Assembly: GCA_021383565.1 (NCBI GenBank)
Contig: CP079699.1
Location: 496,001 to 560,000, forward strand
Source: Levilactobacillus brevis
GTDB lineage: Bacteria > Bacillota > Bacilli > Lactobacillales > Lactobacillaceae
Direction: 5' to 3'
DNA: 64,000 nt
This document shows positions 7,470-15,976 of this stretch, piece by piece. The translations under genes and the position numbers were made by a program. Each line of letters starts with the position of its first letter. Position 1 is the stretch's first letter. The notes below the pieces were generated by a model. The model saw only the letters and a program-made list of their open reading frames with translations, did no database searches and had not been told where the DNA came from.

Positions 7470-8369
7470 TTAGAGGAAGTCGTCGTCTTGTTGCTGAAGT
7501 TTAAAGAGCTCCGACTGTAACTTGACCGCCAGCTTCTTAGCTTCCGGGGCGTTGATGCGTTGCGGTCGGTTGACCGCAACCAAGGGTAACACGGGTGGTT
7601 TTTCCAACAAATGAAGCACGCGCAACGGCTGACCGTGTTTGAGAAAGAAGCGGGCCATGGATTCGGGAATCAACGCCCAGTTGCGGTCGTTGACTAAGTA
7701 TTGCGGCACGGGAAGGCTGGCGTCCAACCGCACGAAAGGGGGAATCTTGTCCTCCCAGCACAGCATGTGCCACTTCCGATAGCTATCGTTGTAGGGAATC
7801 ATGATCTCATCGTAGCGTGATAGCATGGTCGTGCCGACAAAGTCCGGGTAGGCGCTGGTCGGTTTGGTCACCAGGACGAGGCGCTCCTGACCAATCTTAC
7901 GGGTCTCAATCTTATGACGGGTGGACTCGACGAAGGAAAAGCCGATGTCGGCCAGATCGTTATCAATCAGGTCGTAAATATTCAAGTCGTCAGTGGTTTG
8001 AATGTTAAATCGTAACAGCGAGTCATCGATCAACGTGGTGGGTGCAATCTCGGAAAGAATAGCCGTATTAATATCCAGGGAAGTAGCCACGTTCAAGACG
8101 TGGTAGTCGCCCATCTCCTTGAGGCTATCGACTTGGTCATTAAGCTGAATCCATTGTCGGGCAATTGGTACAAGGCGTTCACCATAGCGCGTCAAAGAGA
8201 TCGTATTATTCCCCTTGACCCGGTTGATGAGCTTAACACCCAGCAAGCTTTCCATCCGATGTAACCGGTTACTTACGGCGGCTTGCGTAATATAGAGAGA
8301 ATCTGCAGCCTGAGAGATCTGCCGGTACTCTACAATTTTTAAAAAGGTCTGCAAAAGCTCTGAGTTCAT
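7470..8369 (-). CDS. LysR-family transcriptional regulator
   Basis: 299 residues, typical LTTR length. The N-terminal winged helix-turn-helix spans residues ~1-60 (FLKIVEYRQISQAADSLYIT, then QAAVSNRLHRMESLLGVKL), followed by a substrate-binding-like effector domain. The start is ATG 8369. There is no divergently transcribed partner gene on its 5' side, which is unusual for a LysR gene: the upstream 230 bp hold only hairpins and repeat B. The target and effector cannot be read from the sequence. Confidence 0.9.
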   Translation of the reverse strand: MNSELLQTFLKIVEYRQISQAADSLYITQAAVSNRLHRMESLLGVKLINRVKGNNTISLTRYGERLVPIARQWIQLNDQVDSLKEMGDYHVLNVATSLDINTAILSEIAPTTLIDDSLLRFNIQTTDDLNIYDLIDNDLADIGFSFVESTRHKIETRKIGQERLVLVTKPTSAYPDFVGTTMLSRYDEIMIPYNDSYRKWHMLCWEDKIPPFVRLDASLPVPQYLVNDRNWALIPESMARFFLKHGQPLRVLHLLEKPPVLPLVAVNRPQRINAPEAKKLAVKLQSELFKLQQQDDDFL

Positions 8370-8599
8370 GTGTCTATCTCCATTTTTTTACTGGGAATCT
8401 GAACGTTACAGGTTCAACAATATTGCCTTGTTTCCAACTGGTGAGGGTTAAAGCTATGAATTGGTACTGCAACGGTCAGAAATTCTGGTGCTATTGCGAC
8501 TGTGGTCATTGGTTCTGACCTATCTCCGGAAAACACTGAGTATGTTGCTACATCGTTGAAATAGCAACGTTCATTCAAGGTAGTTGGTGACATCTGTCG
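8370..8599. other. Intergenic region with inverted repeats, no convincing gene
   Basis: Contains GGTCAGAA (8474-8481) with TTCTGACC (8513-8520), and GTTGCTA (8544-8550) with TAGCAAC (8562-8568). A short minus-strand open frame (8414-8617) lacks a plausible ribosome site and runs into repeat B, so I do not call it. The LysR promoter is presumably near 8370-8410. Confidence 0.5.
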
Positions 8600-8774
8600 T
8601 AGCCGTGAGTGAGTCAAATTTGGTCTCAGCCGTGGGATTTTTCAAGTGATTTGCTTGAAAAATGGCGACTTTGAGACGTGGGTTACCGGCTCAAAGCGAG
8701 GGAAAAGACAGCTCTTTGGCTTTTCCCGTCCTGCCCACCGCGTTCCAGATCAAATTTGGCGAACGGTAAGGCGA
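8600..8774. repeat. Dispersed repeat family B, copy 1
   Basis: About 175 bp closely similar to the reverse complement of 62647-62823. Near-terminal inverted repeats are CAAATTTGGTCT (8615-8626) and AGATCAAATTTG (8747-8758). An internal hairpin forms between TTTTTCAAG and CTTGAAAAA. Other shared blocks are GGCTCAAAGCGAGGGAAAAG and GGCGAACGGTAAGGCG. It ends 26 bp before the stop codon of the downstream-lying minus-strand phosphatase gene. Confidence 0.82.
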
Positions 8775-8799
8775 CAAGTGATGCCACAGATACAACTTA

Positions 8800-9450
8800 T
8801 TACCCGATAGTCTGATTATAGCGAACCAAGTTAATGGTGTCATTGGTTTCCTTGACGATGGAAATGCTCCCATTGCCCGGGAAGTTGCCGACGATGTCGA
8901 TACCCTGGGAATCCGCCAGCGTCCGAATGAAAGTGCCGTGCGTGATCAGAAGGACGGTCGCCTGGTCGGGGCAGACGTCGTGGAGGACCTCGAAGCCGTG
9001 ATGCCAGCGGGCAATTACTTGGTCATACGTCTCGGCCATCTTGGCGGGATCGGCGTCGTGCATCATTTGCCGAGTCTTGGGAAAGCCGAAGTGGCTGATG
9101 AGGTCTTCTTGGCCGCCGTAACCGCTGGCCTGGGCGACTTCACGCCAGGTAGCCGGGGCATTTAAACCTTCATAATAACCGAAGAAGACTTCGCGGAAGG
9201 TTTTGTTCGGCGTAATAATCTGTGGTTGCGTGGCCAACTGCGACAAGATGAGGTCGCGCGTCTGGATGGCGCGGTCGAGATCGGACGAACAGACGTAGTC
9301 GAAAGGAATGTCACGTAGGTGTTGGCCCGTGGTCAGGGCTTGTTGCCGGCCCTTGGCAGTTAACTCGGAATCCACCCAGCCCTGCATCCGATCGAAAGAG
9401 TTCAGTAAGGTTTCGCCATGGCGAACAACGTAAATCGTGATTTCGGTCAT
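8800..9450 (-). CDS. Histidine phosphatase (phosphoglycerate mutase-like) family protein
   Basis: 216 residues with the RHGET signature (catalytic His11), SSDLDRAIQT, and a second histidine in LLITHGTFIR. The proton-donor Glu is probably in the FREVFFGYYEG region. This is the cofactor-dependent PGM superfamily; small members are broad phosphatases more often than glycolytic mutases, and nothing here fixes the substrate. It starts at ATG 9450. It is divergent from the PTS operon, with a shared intergenic region holding the PTS promoter. Confidence 0.88.
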   Translation of the reverse strand: MTEITIYVVRHGETLLNSFDRMQGWVDSELTAKGRQQALTTGQHLRDIPFDYVCSSDLDRAIQTRDLILSQLATQPQIITPNKTFREVFFGYYEGLNAPATWREVAQASGYGGQEDLISHFGFPKTRQMMHDADPAKMAETYDQVIARWHHGFEVLHDVCPDQATVLLITHGTFIRTLADSQGIDIVGNFPGNGSISIVKETNDTINLVRYNQTIG

Positions 9451-9511
9451 GCTATTTTACCCCCAATATGGTTTGGCTCCATTGTATTCGAAAAAAAGCA
9501 CATATTCAAGG

Positions 9512-9539
9512 TTGTAATGAAACCGATTTCATTTATAAT
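9512..9539 (+). promoter_or_regulatory. Promoter of the mannose-class PTS operon
   Basis: -35 TTGTAA (9512-9517), a 16-bp spacer and -10 TATAAT (9534-9539), giving an untranslated leader of about 75 bases. The cre site lies between the two boxes. No sigma-54 -24/-12 signature is seen, unlike the LevR-type PTS operons of some lactobacilli. Confidence 0.6.
9517..9531. promoter_or_regulatory. CcpA-binding (cre) site in the PTS promoter
   Basis: ATGAAACCGATTTCA fits the cre consensus WTGNAANCGNWNNCW at every fixed position. It overlaps the -35 to -10 spacer, a position expected to give catabolite repression. ccpA is encoded at 17764. Confidence 0.75.
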
Positions 9540-9621
9540 GGAGACAGATGTTTTTACCGGATCGGTAAGAATGATTATCTCTTGTAGCCATTATATCTTT
9601 TATTTTAGGGAGGCATTTATA

Positions 9622-10392
9622 ATGCATGTGACGTTATCTATCTGGCAGGCGTTGCTCATTGCACTTTGGGTCGCTTTGGTAGAATCACGAATCTTAGGTT
9701 TCTCAACCCTGACGATGCGGTTTAGTCCGTTGATGACGGGGATGATGGTTGGTTTTATCATGGGTGATATTAAACAAGCAATGATTGTAACCGCTGCCAT
9801 CCAATTAGTTTACATGGGATTCGTTGCACCAGGCGGGGCCTTACCCGCCGAACCATGTATCGCGACGGCGATTGCGGTGCCCGTTGCGTTGCTTGGCCAT
9901 ATGAGTCCTCAAGGGGCCATTGCCATTGCGGTGCCCGTGGGATTACTCGGAAGCTACCTCTATCAATTCAGATTCTTCCTCAACACCTTCGCGTTGAAGC
10001 CAATGGATAAATACGCGCGAGAAGGGAACGCACGGGGATTAGGATTCGCCATTATGGGGATTCCAACCTTGATTTCCTTTGCGTTGTTTATTCCACTGAT
10101 GTTTATCGCTCTGTACTTTGGAGCACCAGTTATTTCTGGATTAGTCGCCAACATCGAACACGGGACGTTAATTCACGTGCTGAACAGTGTCGGTGGTGGT
10201 TTGGCCGCCTTAGGGATCGCCGTGATCATGCAAGTTATTGGGAAGAAACAACTCTTACCATTCTTCTTCCTGGCTTACTTCATGAGTGTGGCTTTTGCCA
10301 AGCTGGACATCAGCATGACGATCTACGCCATCTTTGGGGCCATCTTCGCCATCCTTTACGTGACGTTTACGTCTAAAAAATCAACCAATTAA
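9622..10392 (+). CDS. PTS mannose-family transporter subunit IIC
   Basis: 256-residue polytopic membrane protein of the mannose/fructose/sorbose PTS class (ManY-like). It forms the sugar pathway with IID. I use ATG 9622, which has GGGAGG eight bases upstream, not the longer frame reaching 9418 through the promoter. Characteristic segments are GFSTLTMRFSPLMTGMMVG, AIQLVYMGFVAPGGALPAEP and a conserved ALFIPLM region. It is the first gene of the IIC-IID-IIA-IIB-membrane protein-ptsI cluster; the sugar cannot be told from sequence. Confidence 0.92.
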   Translation: MHVTLSIWQALLIALWVALVESRILGFSTLTMRFSPLMTGMMVGFIMGDIKQAMIVTAAIQLVYMGFVAPGGALPAEPCIATAIAVPVALLGHMSPQGAIAIAVPVGLLGSYLYQFRFFLNTFALKPMDKYAREGNARGLGFAIMGIPTLISFALFIPLMFIALYFGAPVISGLVANIEHGTLIHVLNSVGGGLAALGIAVIMQVIGKKQLLPFFFLAYFMSVAFAKLDISMTIYAIFGAIFAILYVTFTSKKSTN

Positions 10393-10405
10393 GGAGGTCA
10401 AATCA

Positions 10406-11311
10406 ATGAGTGAAGAAGTAGCTGCAACAAACGCCGACGTCCAAGCACCGGAGGACGCCCAGACCGAAGATCATCGGATTCCCCAACCCGATAAGATTAC
10501 CAATAAAGACTTAATGAAATCTTGGTTCGGTTGGTGGTGGGCCAACGAAGTCCCTCATACCTTTGACCGGATGCTGGCCCCAGCCTTTTGTTTCGGGCTG
10601 ATTCCAACCCTGAAAAAGTTATACAAAGACAAAGCCGAGCTGGCGAAAGCCTTTCAACGGCACCTGTTATTCTTCAACACCCAAGCCACTTGGGGTGGGG
10701 GCACCTTAACGGGGGTAACCATCTCTTTGGAAGAAGCACGGGCCAAGGCCTTAGCTAACGGTGAGGAACCAATCTCAGAAGACATGATCAACAACACCAA
10801 GGTTGGGCTGATGGGCCCGCTGGCTGGTATTGGGGATTCCATTGACTCCGGGACCGTACAATACATCTTCATCGCCATCTTCCTGCCGTTCGCGCAGAAG
10901 GGGAACTTCATGGGGGCTTTGCTACCATTCCTCTGCTTCGCCATTGCCACCTTTACTTATGGTTATTACTTCACGAAGATGGGGTATTCCTTGGGACGGG
11001 CAGCCGCCAAGGAAATCATGACCGGTGGCCGGATGGCCGGAATTATCGACGGCTTAGGGGTCCTCGGGCTTTATATGATGGGGATCTTGGCCGGACAGTA
11101 CATTAAGATTCAGAGTTACCTGAAGTTTACGATTAGTAAAAAGACCTTCGATGTTCAAGATATCTTGAACACGATCTTGCCGGGAATTCTGCCACTGTTC
11201 GCCGTTTTGATGCTGTACTGGTACTTCCAGAAACAAGGCCTCAAGATTACGCGTGGTCTGGTTTACTTAACCATTGCGCTGGTCGTATTGAGTATCTTCT
11301 ACATCATCTAA
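10406..11311 (+). CDS. PTS mannose-family transporter subunit IID
   Basis: 301 residues (ManZ-like). A ~30-residue acidic N-terminal extension precedes the conserved IID core, marked by QATWGGGTLTGV and VGLMGPLAGIGDSIDSGT. Several C-terminal TM segments follow. IID is unique to the mannose class and pairs with IIC in the membrane. It starts at ATG 10406 with AAGGAGG upstream, 13 bases after IIC. Confidence 0.93.
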   Translation: MSEEVAATNADVQAPEDAQTEDHRIPQPDKITNKDLMKSWFGWWWANEVPHTFDRMLAPAFCFGLIPTLKKLYKDKAELAKAFQRHLLFFNTQATWGGGTLTGVTISLEEARAKALANGEEPISEDMINNTKVGLMGPLAGIGDSIDSGTVQYIFIAIFLPFAQKGNFMGALLPFLCFAIATFTYGYYFTKMGYSLGRAAAKEIMTGGRMAGIIDGLGVLGLYMMGILAGQYIKIQSYLKFTISKKTFDVQDILNTILPGILPLFAVLMLYWYFQKQGLKITRGLVYLTIALVVLSIFYII

Positions 11312-11329
11312 AAGGAGGAAGTCAGGATT

Positions 11330-11746
11330 ATGAAACGTGCATTCTTAGTGATTACCCACGGTGACATGGGGGTTGAAACGGTTAAAAGTATGGAATTGTT
11401 GATGGGACCCCAGGAAAATGTGAAGGCGTTAGGCCTCCATCCCGGTGAATCGGTTGATGATTTGCGGACAAAAGTTTATGATATTTTACAAGCCAACGAA
11501 GCCGATTACGATGAAACTGTCTTACTAGTCGACTTACTAGGTGGGAGTCCATCTAACGTGTCCCTGTCAACCTTGGCCAAGTATCACGACATGAAGATCG
11601 TGACGGGGCTGAGCTTGCCTTTACTCGTCAACATTCTGAATTTCTCTGATGCAGAAGAAGATACAGACAAATTGATTAAAGATTCCATCGGGGTTGCAAC
11701 CGAGGGCATGAAGTTAATCGACAAGAATTTCTTACACCAATCATAG
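11330..11746 (+). CDS. PTS mannose-family IIA component
   Basis: 138-residue cytosolic phosphocarrier. The phosphorylated residue is His10 in FLVITHGDMG; LLVDLLGGSPSN is the other family signature. It accepts phosphate from HPr and passes it to IIB. In E. coli ManX, IIA and IIB are one chain; here they are separate genes. It starts at ATG 11330 with AAGGAGG upstream. Confidence 0.92.
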   Translation: MKRAFLVITHGDMGVETVKSMELLMGPQENVKALGLHPGESVDDLRTKVYDILQANEADYDETVLLVDLLGGSPSNVSLSTLAKYHDMKIVTGLSLPLLVNILNFSDAEEDTDKLIKDSIGVATEGMKLIDKNFLHQS

Positions 11747-11782
11747 ATAGTCAAGCGCATTTAAAATTGGAGGATAAATATT

Positions 11783-12265
11783 ATGGGACAAATTAATTTA
11801 GCACGGGTCGACGATCGTTTAATTCACGGCCAAGTCATGACCAAGTGGACCAAAGGTTTCGGTACCAACTCAGTTTACGTGGTGGATAACGCCACGGCTG
11901 CCGATGACTTTATGAAGGACATCTACGTCAGCACCAACTCTACCGGTGGTCTGAGCATCAAGGTGTACAGCGCCACGGAAGTTGCGGAAGAATGGAAGAA
12001 GAACCAATTCGGCGACGACAAAGTTGTGATCGTTTTCAAGTATATCAAGGAAGTTAAAGAAGCCTTGGATGCCGGCTTGGAACTGAAAGAACTCAACGTT
12101 GGTGGGGTCTCCAAGAAGGCCAACACCAAGTTCGTTATCCCAACGGTTGCTATTGGGGATGCCGAAAAGGAATTGTTGAAGGAATTCCACGACCAAGGGT
12201 TGGAAATTTACTTCCAGACGGTGCCAGACTCCAAGCGAGTAGAATACGACTCAGCAATCAAGTAA
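11783..12265 (+). CDS. PTS mannose-family IIB component
   Basis: 160 residues. His15 in VDDRLIHGQVMTKW is the phosphorylation site of the mannose/sorbose IIB family. It takes phosphate from IIA and gives it to the incoming sugar. It starts at ATG 11783 with GGAGG upstream and completes the IIC-IID-IIA-IIB set. A short gap with no terminator separates it from the next gene. Confidence 0.92.
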   Translation: MGQINLARVDDRLIHGQVMTKWTKGFGTNSVYVVDNATAADDFMKDIYVSTNSTGGLSIKVYSATEVAEEWKKNQFGDDKVVIVFKYIKEVKEALDAGLELKELNVGGVSKKANTKFVIPTVAIGDAEKELLKEFHDQGLEIYFQTVPDSKRVEYDSAIK

Positions 12266-12309
12266 CGCTTGGTGGCGAGTTAGTTCACAAATGATTTGAG
12301 GAATTGATA

Positions 12310-12849
12310 ATGAAAGATGCATACGAAGTTTATCCCAGTCGGTTACGAATCTATATGACCACGATTGTCTTTGTCCTGTTTGGTCTCGCCATCTGTGGGG
12401 TCGCCTTCACGGGCACCTGGCTCATCATGAAGATTGTGGCGGTGGCCTTTGGCTTGCTCTTCTTCTACGCGGCCTTTGAGACGGCGAAGAAGGGGCTGGG
12501 CAAACGACCGGACTACGTTTTCGACGACCGAGGGATTACGGACAACACGCAGAATCCAACCGTGGTGGTCCCGTGGGCGGACATCTTAAAGATTGAGATG
12601 ACCCCAAATAACGCGGTCATGCAGATTGGAATTCTGGCCCGTAAGACGGTCGTCAGCCAAGATGAGAAGAGCGTGGCCTTAGCTCGCAACCTCGTCAGTA
12701 ATGGCAATATGGCCTTCTATTCAATCATGATCGACGGTTTTAAGTTTCGGCAGAAGCAATTTCTCAATATCTTTGAAGAACTTCAACGCCAAGGAGTGAA
12801 GCACAATCCCAGCATTCTAGTAAACAAGGTGCTGGAGAAGAAGCGCTGA
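12310..12849 (+). CDS. STM3941-like small membrane protein in the PTS operon
   Basis: 179 residues from ATG 12310 (GAGGA seven bases upstream; a TTG at 12304 is less well placed). Two TM helices lie at about residues 15-35 and 41-60. A cytosolic domain follows with DYVFDDRGITDN and PWADILKIEM, the pattern of STM3941-type and PH-like membrane proteins. Function is unknown. It sits between IIB and ptsI with no terminator on either side, so it is probably cotranscribed with the PTS genes. Confidence 0.65.
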   Translation: MKDAYEVYPSRLRIYMTTIVFVLFGLAICGVAFTGTWLIMKIVAVAFGLLFFYAAFETAKKGLGKRPDYVFDDRGITDNTQNPTVVVPWADILKIEMTPNNAVMQIGILARKTVVSQDEKSVALARNLVSNGNMAFYSIMIDGFKFRQKQFLNIFEELQRQGVKHNPSILVNKVLEKKR

Positions 12850-12882
12850 TGACGGACTGAATTACTCGAGGAGAAATGACGT

Positions 12883-14613
12883 ATGTCGACGAAAATTACA
12901 GGAATTGCGGCGAGCGATGGGATTGGCATCGCGAAAGCCTACACGTTAGTTGACCCAGATTTAAGTTTCGAAAAAAAGACGGTGACGGACCCGCAAGCCG
13001 AGATTGATCGGTTGGCGGCGGCCCGCCAAGTTACCGTTTCAGAATTAGAAGAAATCAAGGCCAAGGCCCTCGAAAACCTTGGACCCAAGGAAGCCGAGGT
13101 CTTCGATGCCCATCTGGCCATGGTAAACGATCCCGAATTCATTCAGAAGGCTGAAGACGAGATTAAGCAGCAGGCCTGCAACGCCGAAGCTGCCCAGCAA
13201 GATGTTGCCAATAACTTTGCGGCGACGCTTGAGGGAATGGCCGATAATGCCTACATGCAGGAGCGGGCGGCGGACGTCCGGGACGTGACGAAGCGGGTGC
13301 TCAGCCACTTGTTGAACCGTCCGTTACCTGATCTGGCACTGGTCGATTCGCCCATCGTCGTGGTCTCTCACGACCTGACGCCGTCGGACACGGCTCAGCT
13401 GGATCGCCGGTATGTGAAGGGAATCTTGGTTGACTTGGGTGGCCGAACCAGCCACTCGGCAATCATGTCTCGGACGTTGGAGATTCCCGCGGTAGTTGGG
13501 ACGGAGAAAGCCACGGCCACGATTCAGGAAGGCCAAACGGTCATCTTGGATGGGCTACACGGCGTGGCTCTGGTTGATCCCAGTGAGGCCGAACTCGCGG
13601 ATTACCGCAAGCAAGCGGCCGACTTTGCCGAACAAAAGGCGTTGTGGGAAAAATTAAAGGACCAACCAACTGTTTCCAAGGATGGTCAGTCCTTCATGCT
13701 GGCCGCCAACATTGGGACGCCGGCCGATTTGCCGGCTGTCCTGAAGTCGGGAGCCGAAGGAATTGGGTTGTTCCGCTCCGAGTTCCTCTACATGGATAGC
13801 GATCAGTTGCCATCCGAAGAGACCCAGTTTGAGGCTTACAAGGCGGCTGTTTCTCAAATGAACGGCAAGCCCGTGGTCATTCGGACGATGGATATCGGGG
13901 GCGATAAGGATCTGCCGTACATGCAGTTGCCAAAGGAAATGAACCCGTTCTTGGGTTACCGGGCAATCCGGATTTCGCTGAAGCGCCAGGACATTTTTCG
14001 GACGCAACTCCGGGCGTTGATTCGGGCCTCGGCGTTTGGCGACTTGGGGATTATGTTCCCGATGATTGCCACGCTGGAGGAATTACGACAGGCCAAGACA
14101 ATCTTCAATGAAGAGAAGACCAAGCTGGTGGAAGCCGGTGTTCAGGTGGGCGAGAAGATTAAGCTGGGGATGATGATTGAAATTCCTAACGCGGCCATCT
14201 TCGCCGATCACTTTGCCAAGGAAGTTGATTTCTTTAGCATCGGCACCAACGACCTGATTCAATACACGTTCGCGGCCGACCGGGGAAATGAGCGTGTCTC
14301 CTACCTCTATCAACCTTATCATCCAAGTCTCTTAGGCCTGATTAACCACGTGATTAAGGTGGCGCACCGTCACAACACGAGTGTTGCCATGTGTGGTGAA
14401 ATGGCGGGGGACCAGACGGCGGTACCGTTATTGATGGGGATGGGTCTCGACGAATTCTCGATGAGTGCCACCTCTGTTCTGAAGACTCGGAATCTGATGA
14501 AGCACCTCGATGCCTCTACACTGACCGATTTGGCCGAAGCCGCCATTAACGACTGTGAGACCAGCGATCAAGTGAAGGCGTTGGTGGAGAAGTTGAAGAC
14601 GGAACAAGTTTAA
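12883..14613 (+). CDS. ptsI: Phosphoenolpyruvate-protein phosphotransferase (PTS enzyme I)
   Basis: 576 residues, full length. Enzyme I takes phosphate from PEP and gives it to HPr. The phosphorylated His191 lies in GGRTSHSAIMSRT. PEP-binding and metal motifs are EGIGLFRSEFLYM, TMDIGGDKDLPY, MIEIPN and SIGTNDLIQYT, with catalytic Cys504 in AMCGEMAGD. It starts at ATG 12883 (RBS GAGGAGA). Oddity: ptsH, normally directly upstream, is absent from the window. Whether this is the only enzyme I of the cell cannot be seen. Confidence 0.95.
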   Translation: MSTKITGIAASDGIGIAKAYTLVDPDLSFEKKTVTDPQAEIDRLAAARQVTVSELEEIKAKALENLGPKEAEVFDAHLAMVNDPEFIQKAEDEIKQQACNAEAAQQDVANNFAATLEGMADNAYMQERAADVRDVTKRVLSHLLNRPLPDLALVDSPIVVVSHDLTPSDTAQLDRRYVKGILVDLGGRTSHSAIMSRTLEIPAVVGTEKATATIQEGQTVILDGLHGVALVDPSEAELADYRKQAADFAEQKALWEKLKDQPTVSKDGQSFMLAANIGTPADLPAVLKSGAEGIGLFRSEFLYMDSDQLPSEETQFEAYKAAVSQMNGKPVVIRTMDIGGDKDLPYMQLPKEMNPFLGYRAIRISLKRQDIFRTQLRALIRASAFGDLGIMFPMIATLEELRQAKTIFNEEKTKLVEAGVQVGEKIKLGMMIEIPNAAIFADHFAKEVDFFSIGTNDLIQYTFAADRGNERVSYLYQPYHPSLLGLINHVIKVAHRHNTSVAMCGEMAGDQTAVPLLMGMGLDEFSMSATSVLKTRNLMKHLDASTLTDLAEAAINDCETSDQVKALVEKLKTEQV

Positions 14614-14631
14614 TGTAAAAATTAGGGAAAG

Positions 14632-14659
14632 TCCGGGACCCGTGTTGTCCTGGATTTTT
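14632..14659 (+). terminator. Terminator after ptsI
   Basis: TCCGGGAC (14632-14639) pairs with GTCCTGGA (14647-14654) with one G-U pair, followed by TTTTT. Confidence 0.75.
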
Positions 14660-14671
14660 CGCGAGCAAGAC

Positions 14672-14722
14672 AAAATAGGCATCCCCGACGCAGCGAAACC
14701 GTGCGTCGGGGATACCTATTTT
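14672..14722. terminator. Bidirectional terminator between ptsI and the SPFH gene
   Basis: About 20-bp stem with one unpaired or mismatched position: AAAATAGG then ATCCCCGACGCA (14672-14692), matched by 14702-14722. A and T runs occur on both sides. It lies between convergent genes. Confidence 0.8.
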
Positions 14723-14744
14723 AATTGCTGTTCAAATTAATTTG

Positions 14745-15593
14745 TTAATTCTTCGCCTTCGGTAGCGGTGTCTCCGGTGTCTTCAATCCAGACCGCAAAG
14801 CCGCGCCAATTGCGGGAATCTGACCTAAATCGGCGATGCCGTCCTTGGGGACCACGACCACGTTGGCCGGGGATTTGGCGAGGTCACTGAAAGCCGAAAT
14901 CGACTGGTTTTCGAAGAATTCGGGCGTGGCCTTCTCCAGACTGGAGTTAACCGTGTCGATCCGGTATTTTTCGGCATCGGCGCGGGTCTTGGTCGCCGTG
15001 GCCTGGGCGGTGGCCGTAGCCATCAACGCGTCGTTCTTGGCCTTAGTGGTGAGCTCAATCGACTTGGCTTCCCCCTCGGCCTTGGCAATGGCGGCGACCC
15101 GTTCCCGGTCGGCGGTCAGTTGCTTGTCCATGGCGGATTGGATCGCCGCTGATGGGGTGAGCTCGTCGATGTTGGTCCGGTCCACGTTGATGCCGTAAGT
15201 GTCGGTCAGGTCGCCGATGGCGGAGGCCAACTCCTGATTAATCTTGGCGGTAGACCCGAGCGCTTGGTTGAGGTCCATGCGGCCAATGATATCACGCAGG
15301 TGACCCCGTACCAGCTGGGCCATGGATTCGACGGAGTCGGTGTTCTCGTACTGGAACTTCACGGAGTTGGTGACGTGATAATTCAACGTTAGGCTGGCCG
15401 AGACGTCGGCATTATCCTTGGTAATGACCGAGTAGTTCGGTAGGGCGAGTGGCGTCATCGCCAACTCCACCGTGCGAATTTTCTGGATACCGGGCAGGTA
15501 AAAGTGAATGCCCGGCGCCACACTACGCTTATATTTCCCCAGCGTTTCCACTAGACCCTCGTTATTTTGACGCACAATTCTTATGCCAAACAT
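14745..15593 (-). CDS. SPFH/Band-7 domain protein
   Basis: 282 residues of the stomatin/prohibitin/flotillin/HflK superfamily. The SPFH core runs from about residue 15 (LGKYKRSVAPGIHFYLPGIQ) to ~165. An Ala/Glu/Lys-rich helix follows (AEGEAKSIELTTKAKNDAL). It lacks a clear N-terminal TM helix, having only a short hydrophobic start, so it is probably membrane-associated or assembles at the membrane. It starts at ATG 15593 (RBS GAGGAGG), 12 bases after the ribbon-helix-helix gene and almost certainly cotranscribed with it. Confidence 0.88.
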   Translation of the reverse strand: MFGIRIVRQNNEGLVETLGKYKRSVAPGIHFYLPGIQKIRTVELAMTPLALPNYSVITKDNADVSASLTLNYHVTNSVKFQYENTDSVESMAQLVRGHLRDIIGRMDLNQALGSTAKINQELASAIGDLTDTYGINVDRTNIDELTPSAAIQSAMDKQLTADRERVAAIAKAEGEAKSIELTTKAKNDALMATATAQATATKTRADAEKYRIDTVNSSLEKATPEFFENQSISAFSDLAKSPANVVVVPKDGIADLGQIPAIGAALRSGLKTPETPLPKAKN

Positions 15594-15605
15594 GATGACT
15601 CCTCC

Positions 15606-15935
15606 TCAGATTTTCTTAAACGTCAAAATGTTCCCGTTACTTTCGATGATAGTATACTCTGCGTCGGCAACCGGGGCTTCCCGCGGCTCCAAAAGATACC
15701 GATAGTAAATGCCGGCGACTAACGCGAGCCCCGTCTTGACATTCAAGGCGTTACCGGGAACGGTACGCCCCACCAACTGGCGCGTTTCCCAATTCCCCGG
15801 TGTCGCGGTTTTCGATAAAATATTGACAATGTACGCGTTGATGCTTCGCCCATCGGCCGTGGCCGCCTGCGAAAGCTTCTCAAAGAGGCTTTCGTCCATG
15901 CGTAGCAAGAAACGTTTTTGTTTTTCCTTCGCCAT
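15606..15935 (-). CDS. Ribbon-helix-helix (Arc-like) DNA-binding protein
   Basis: 109 residues from ATG 15935, with GAGGAGG upstream; an extension to 15986 crosses the promoter and is rejected. Residues ~7-45 (KRFLLRMDESLFEKLSQAA, then DGRSINAYIVNIL) form an Arc/MetJ-type ribbon-helix-helix. The C-terminal half is of unknown type. It is the first gene of a two-gene operon with the SPFH gene. The promoter has a palindrome between -35 and -10, which suggests autorepression. Confidence 0.8.
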   Translation of the reverse strand: MAKEKQKRFLLRMDESLFEKLSQAATADGRSINAYIVNILSKTATPGNWETRQLVGRTVPGNALNVKTGLALVAGIYYRYLLEPREAPVADAEYTIIESNGNILTFKKI

Positions 15936-15976
15936 AATGTGGCCTCCTCGCACTCCTCCCCCGAGATGATAGCTCA

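Noticed and set aside
8414-8617. Minus-strand open frame of 67 codons between the LysR gene and repeat B
   Set aside because: No ribosome site, it runs into repeat B, and composition is unlike the neighbouring genes.
9460-9545. Sigma-54 (-24/-12) promoter for the mannose-class PTS, as in some lactobacilli
   Set aside because: TTTGGCTCCATTG is the nearest match but lacks the TTGC element at correct spacing, and no LevR gene is present; a -35/-10 pair fits better.
15593-15606. RHH-SPFH pair as a classical toxin-antitoxin system
   Set aside because: The SPFH protein is full-length and not toxin-like in family; only the autoregulated RHH gene recalls toxin-antitoxin operons.
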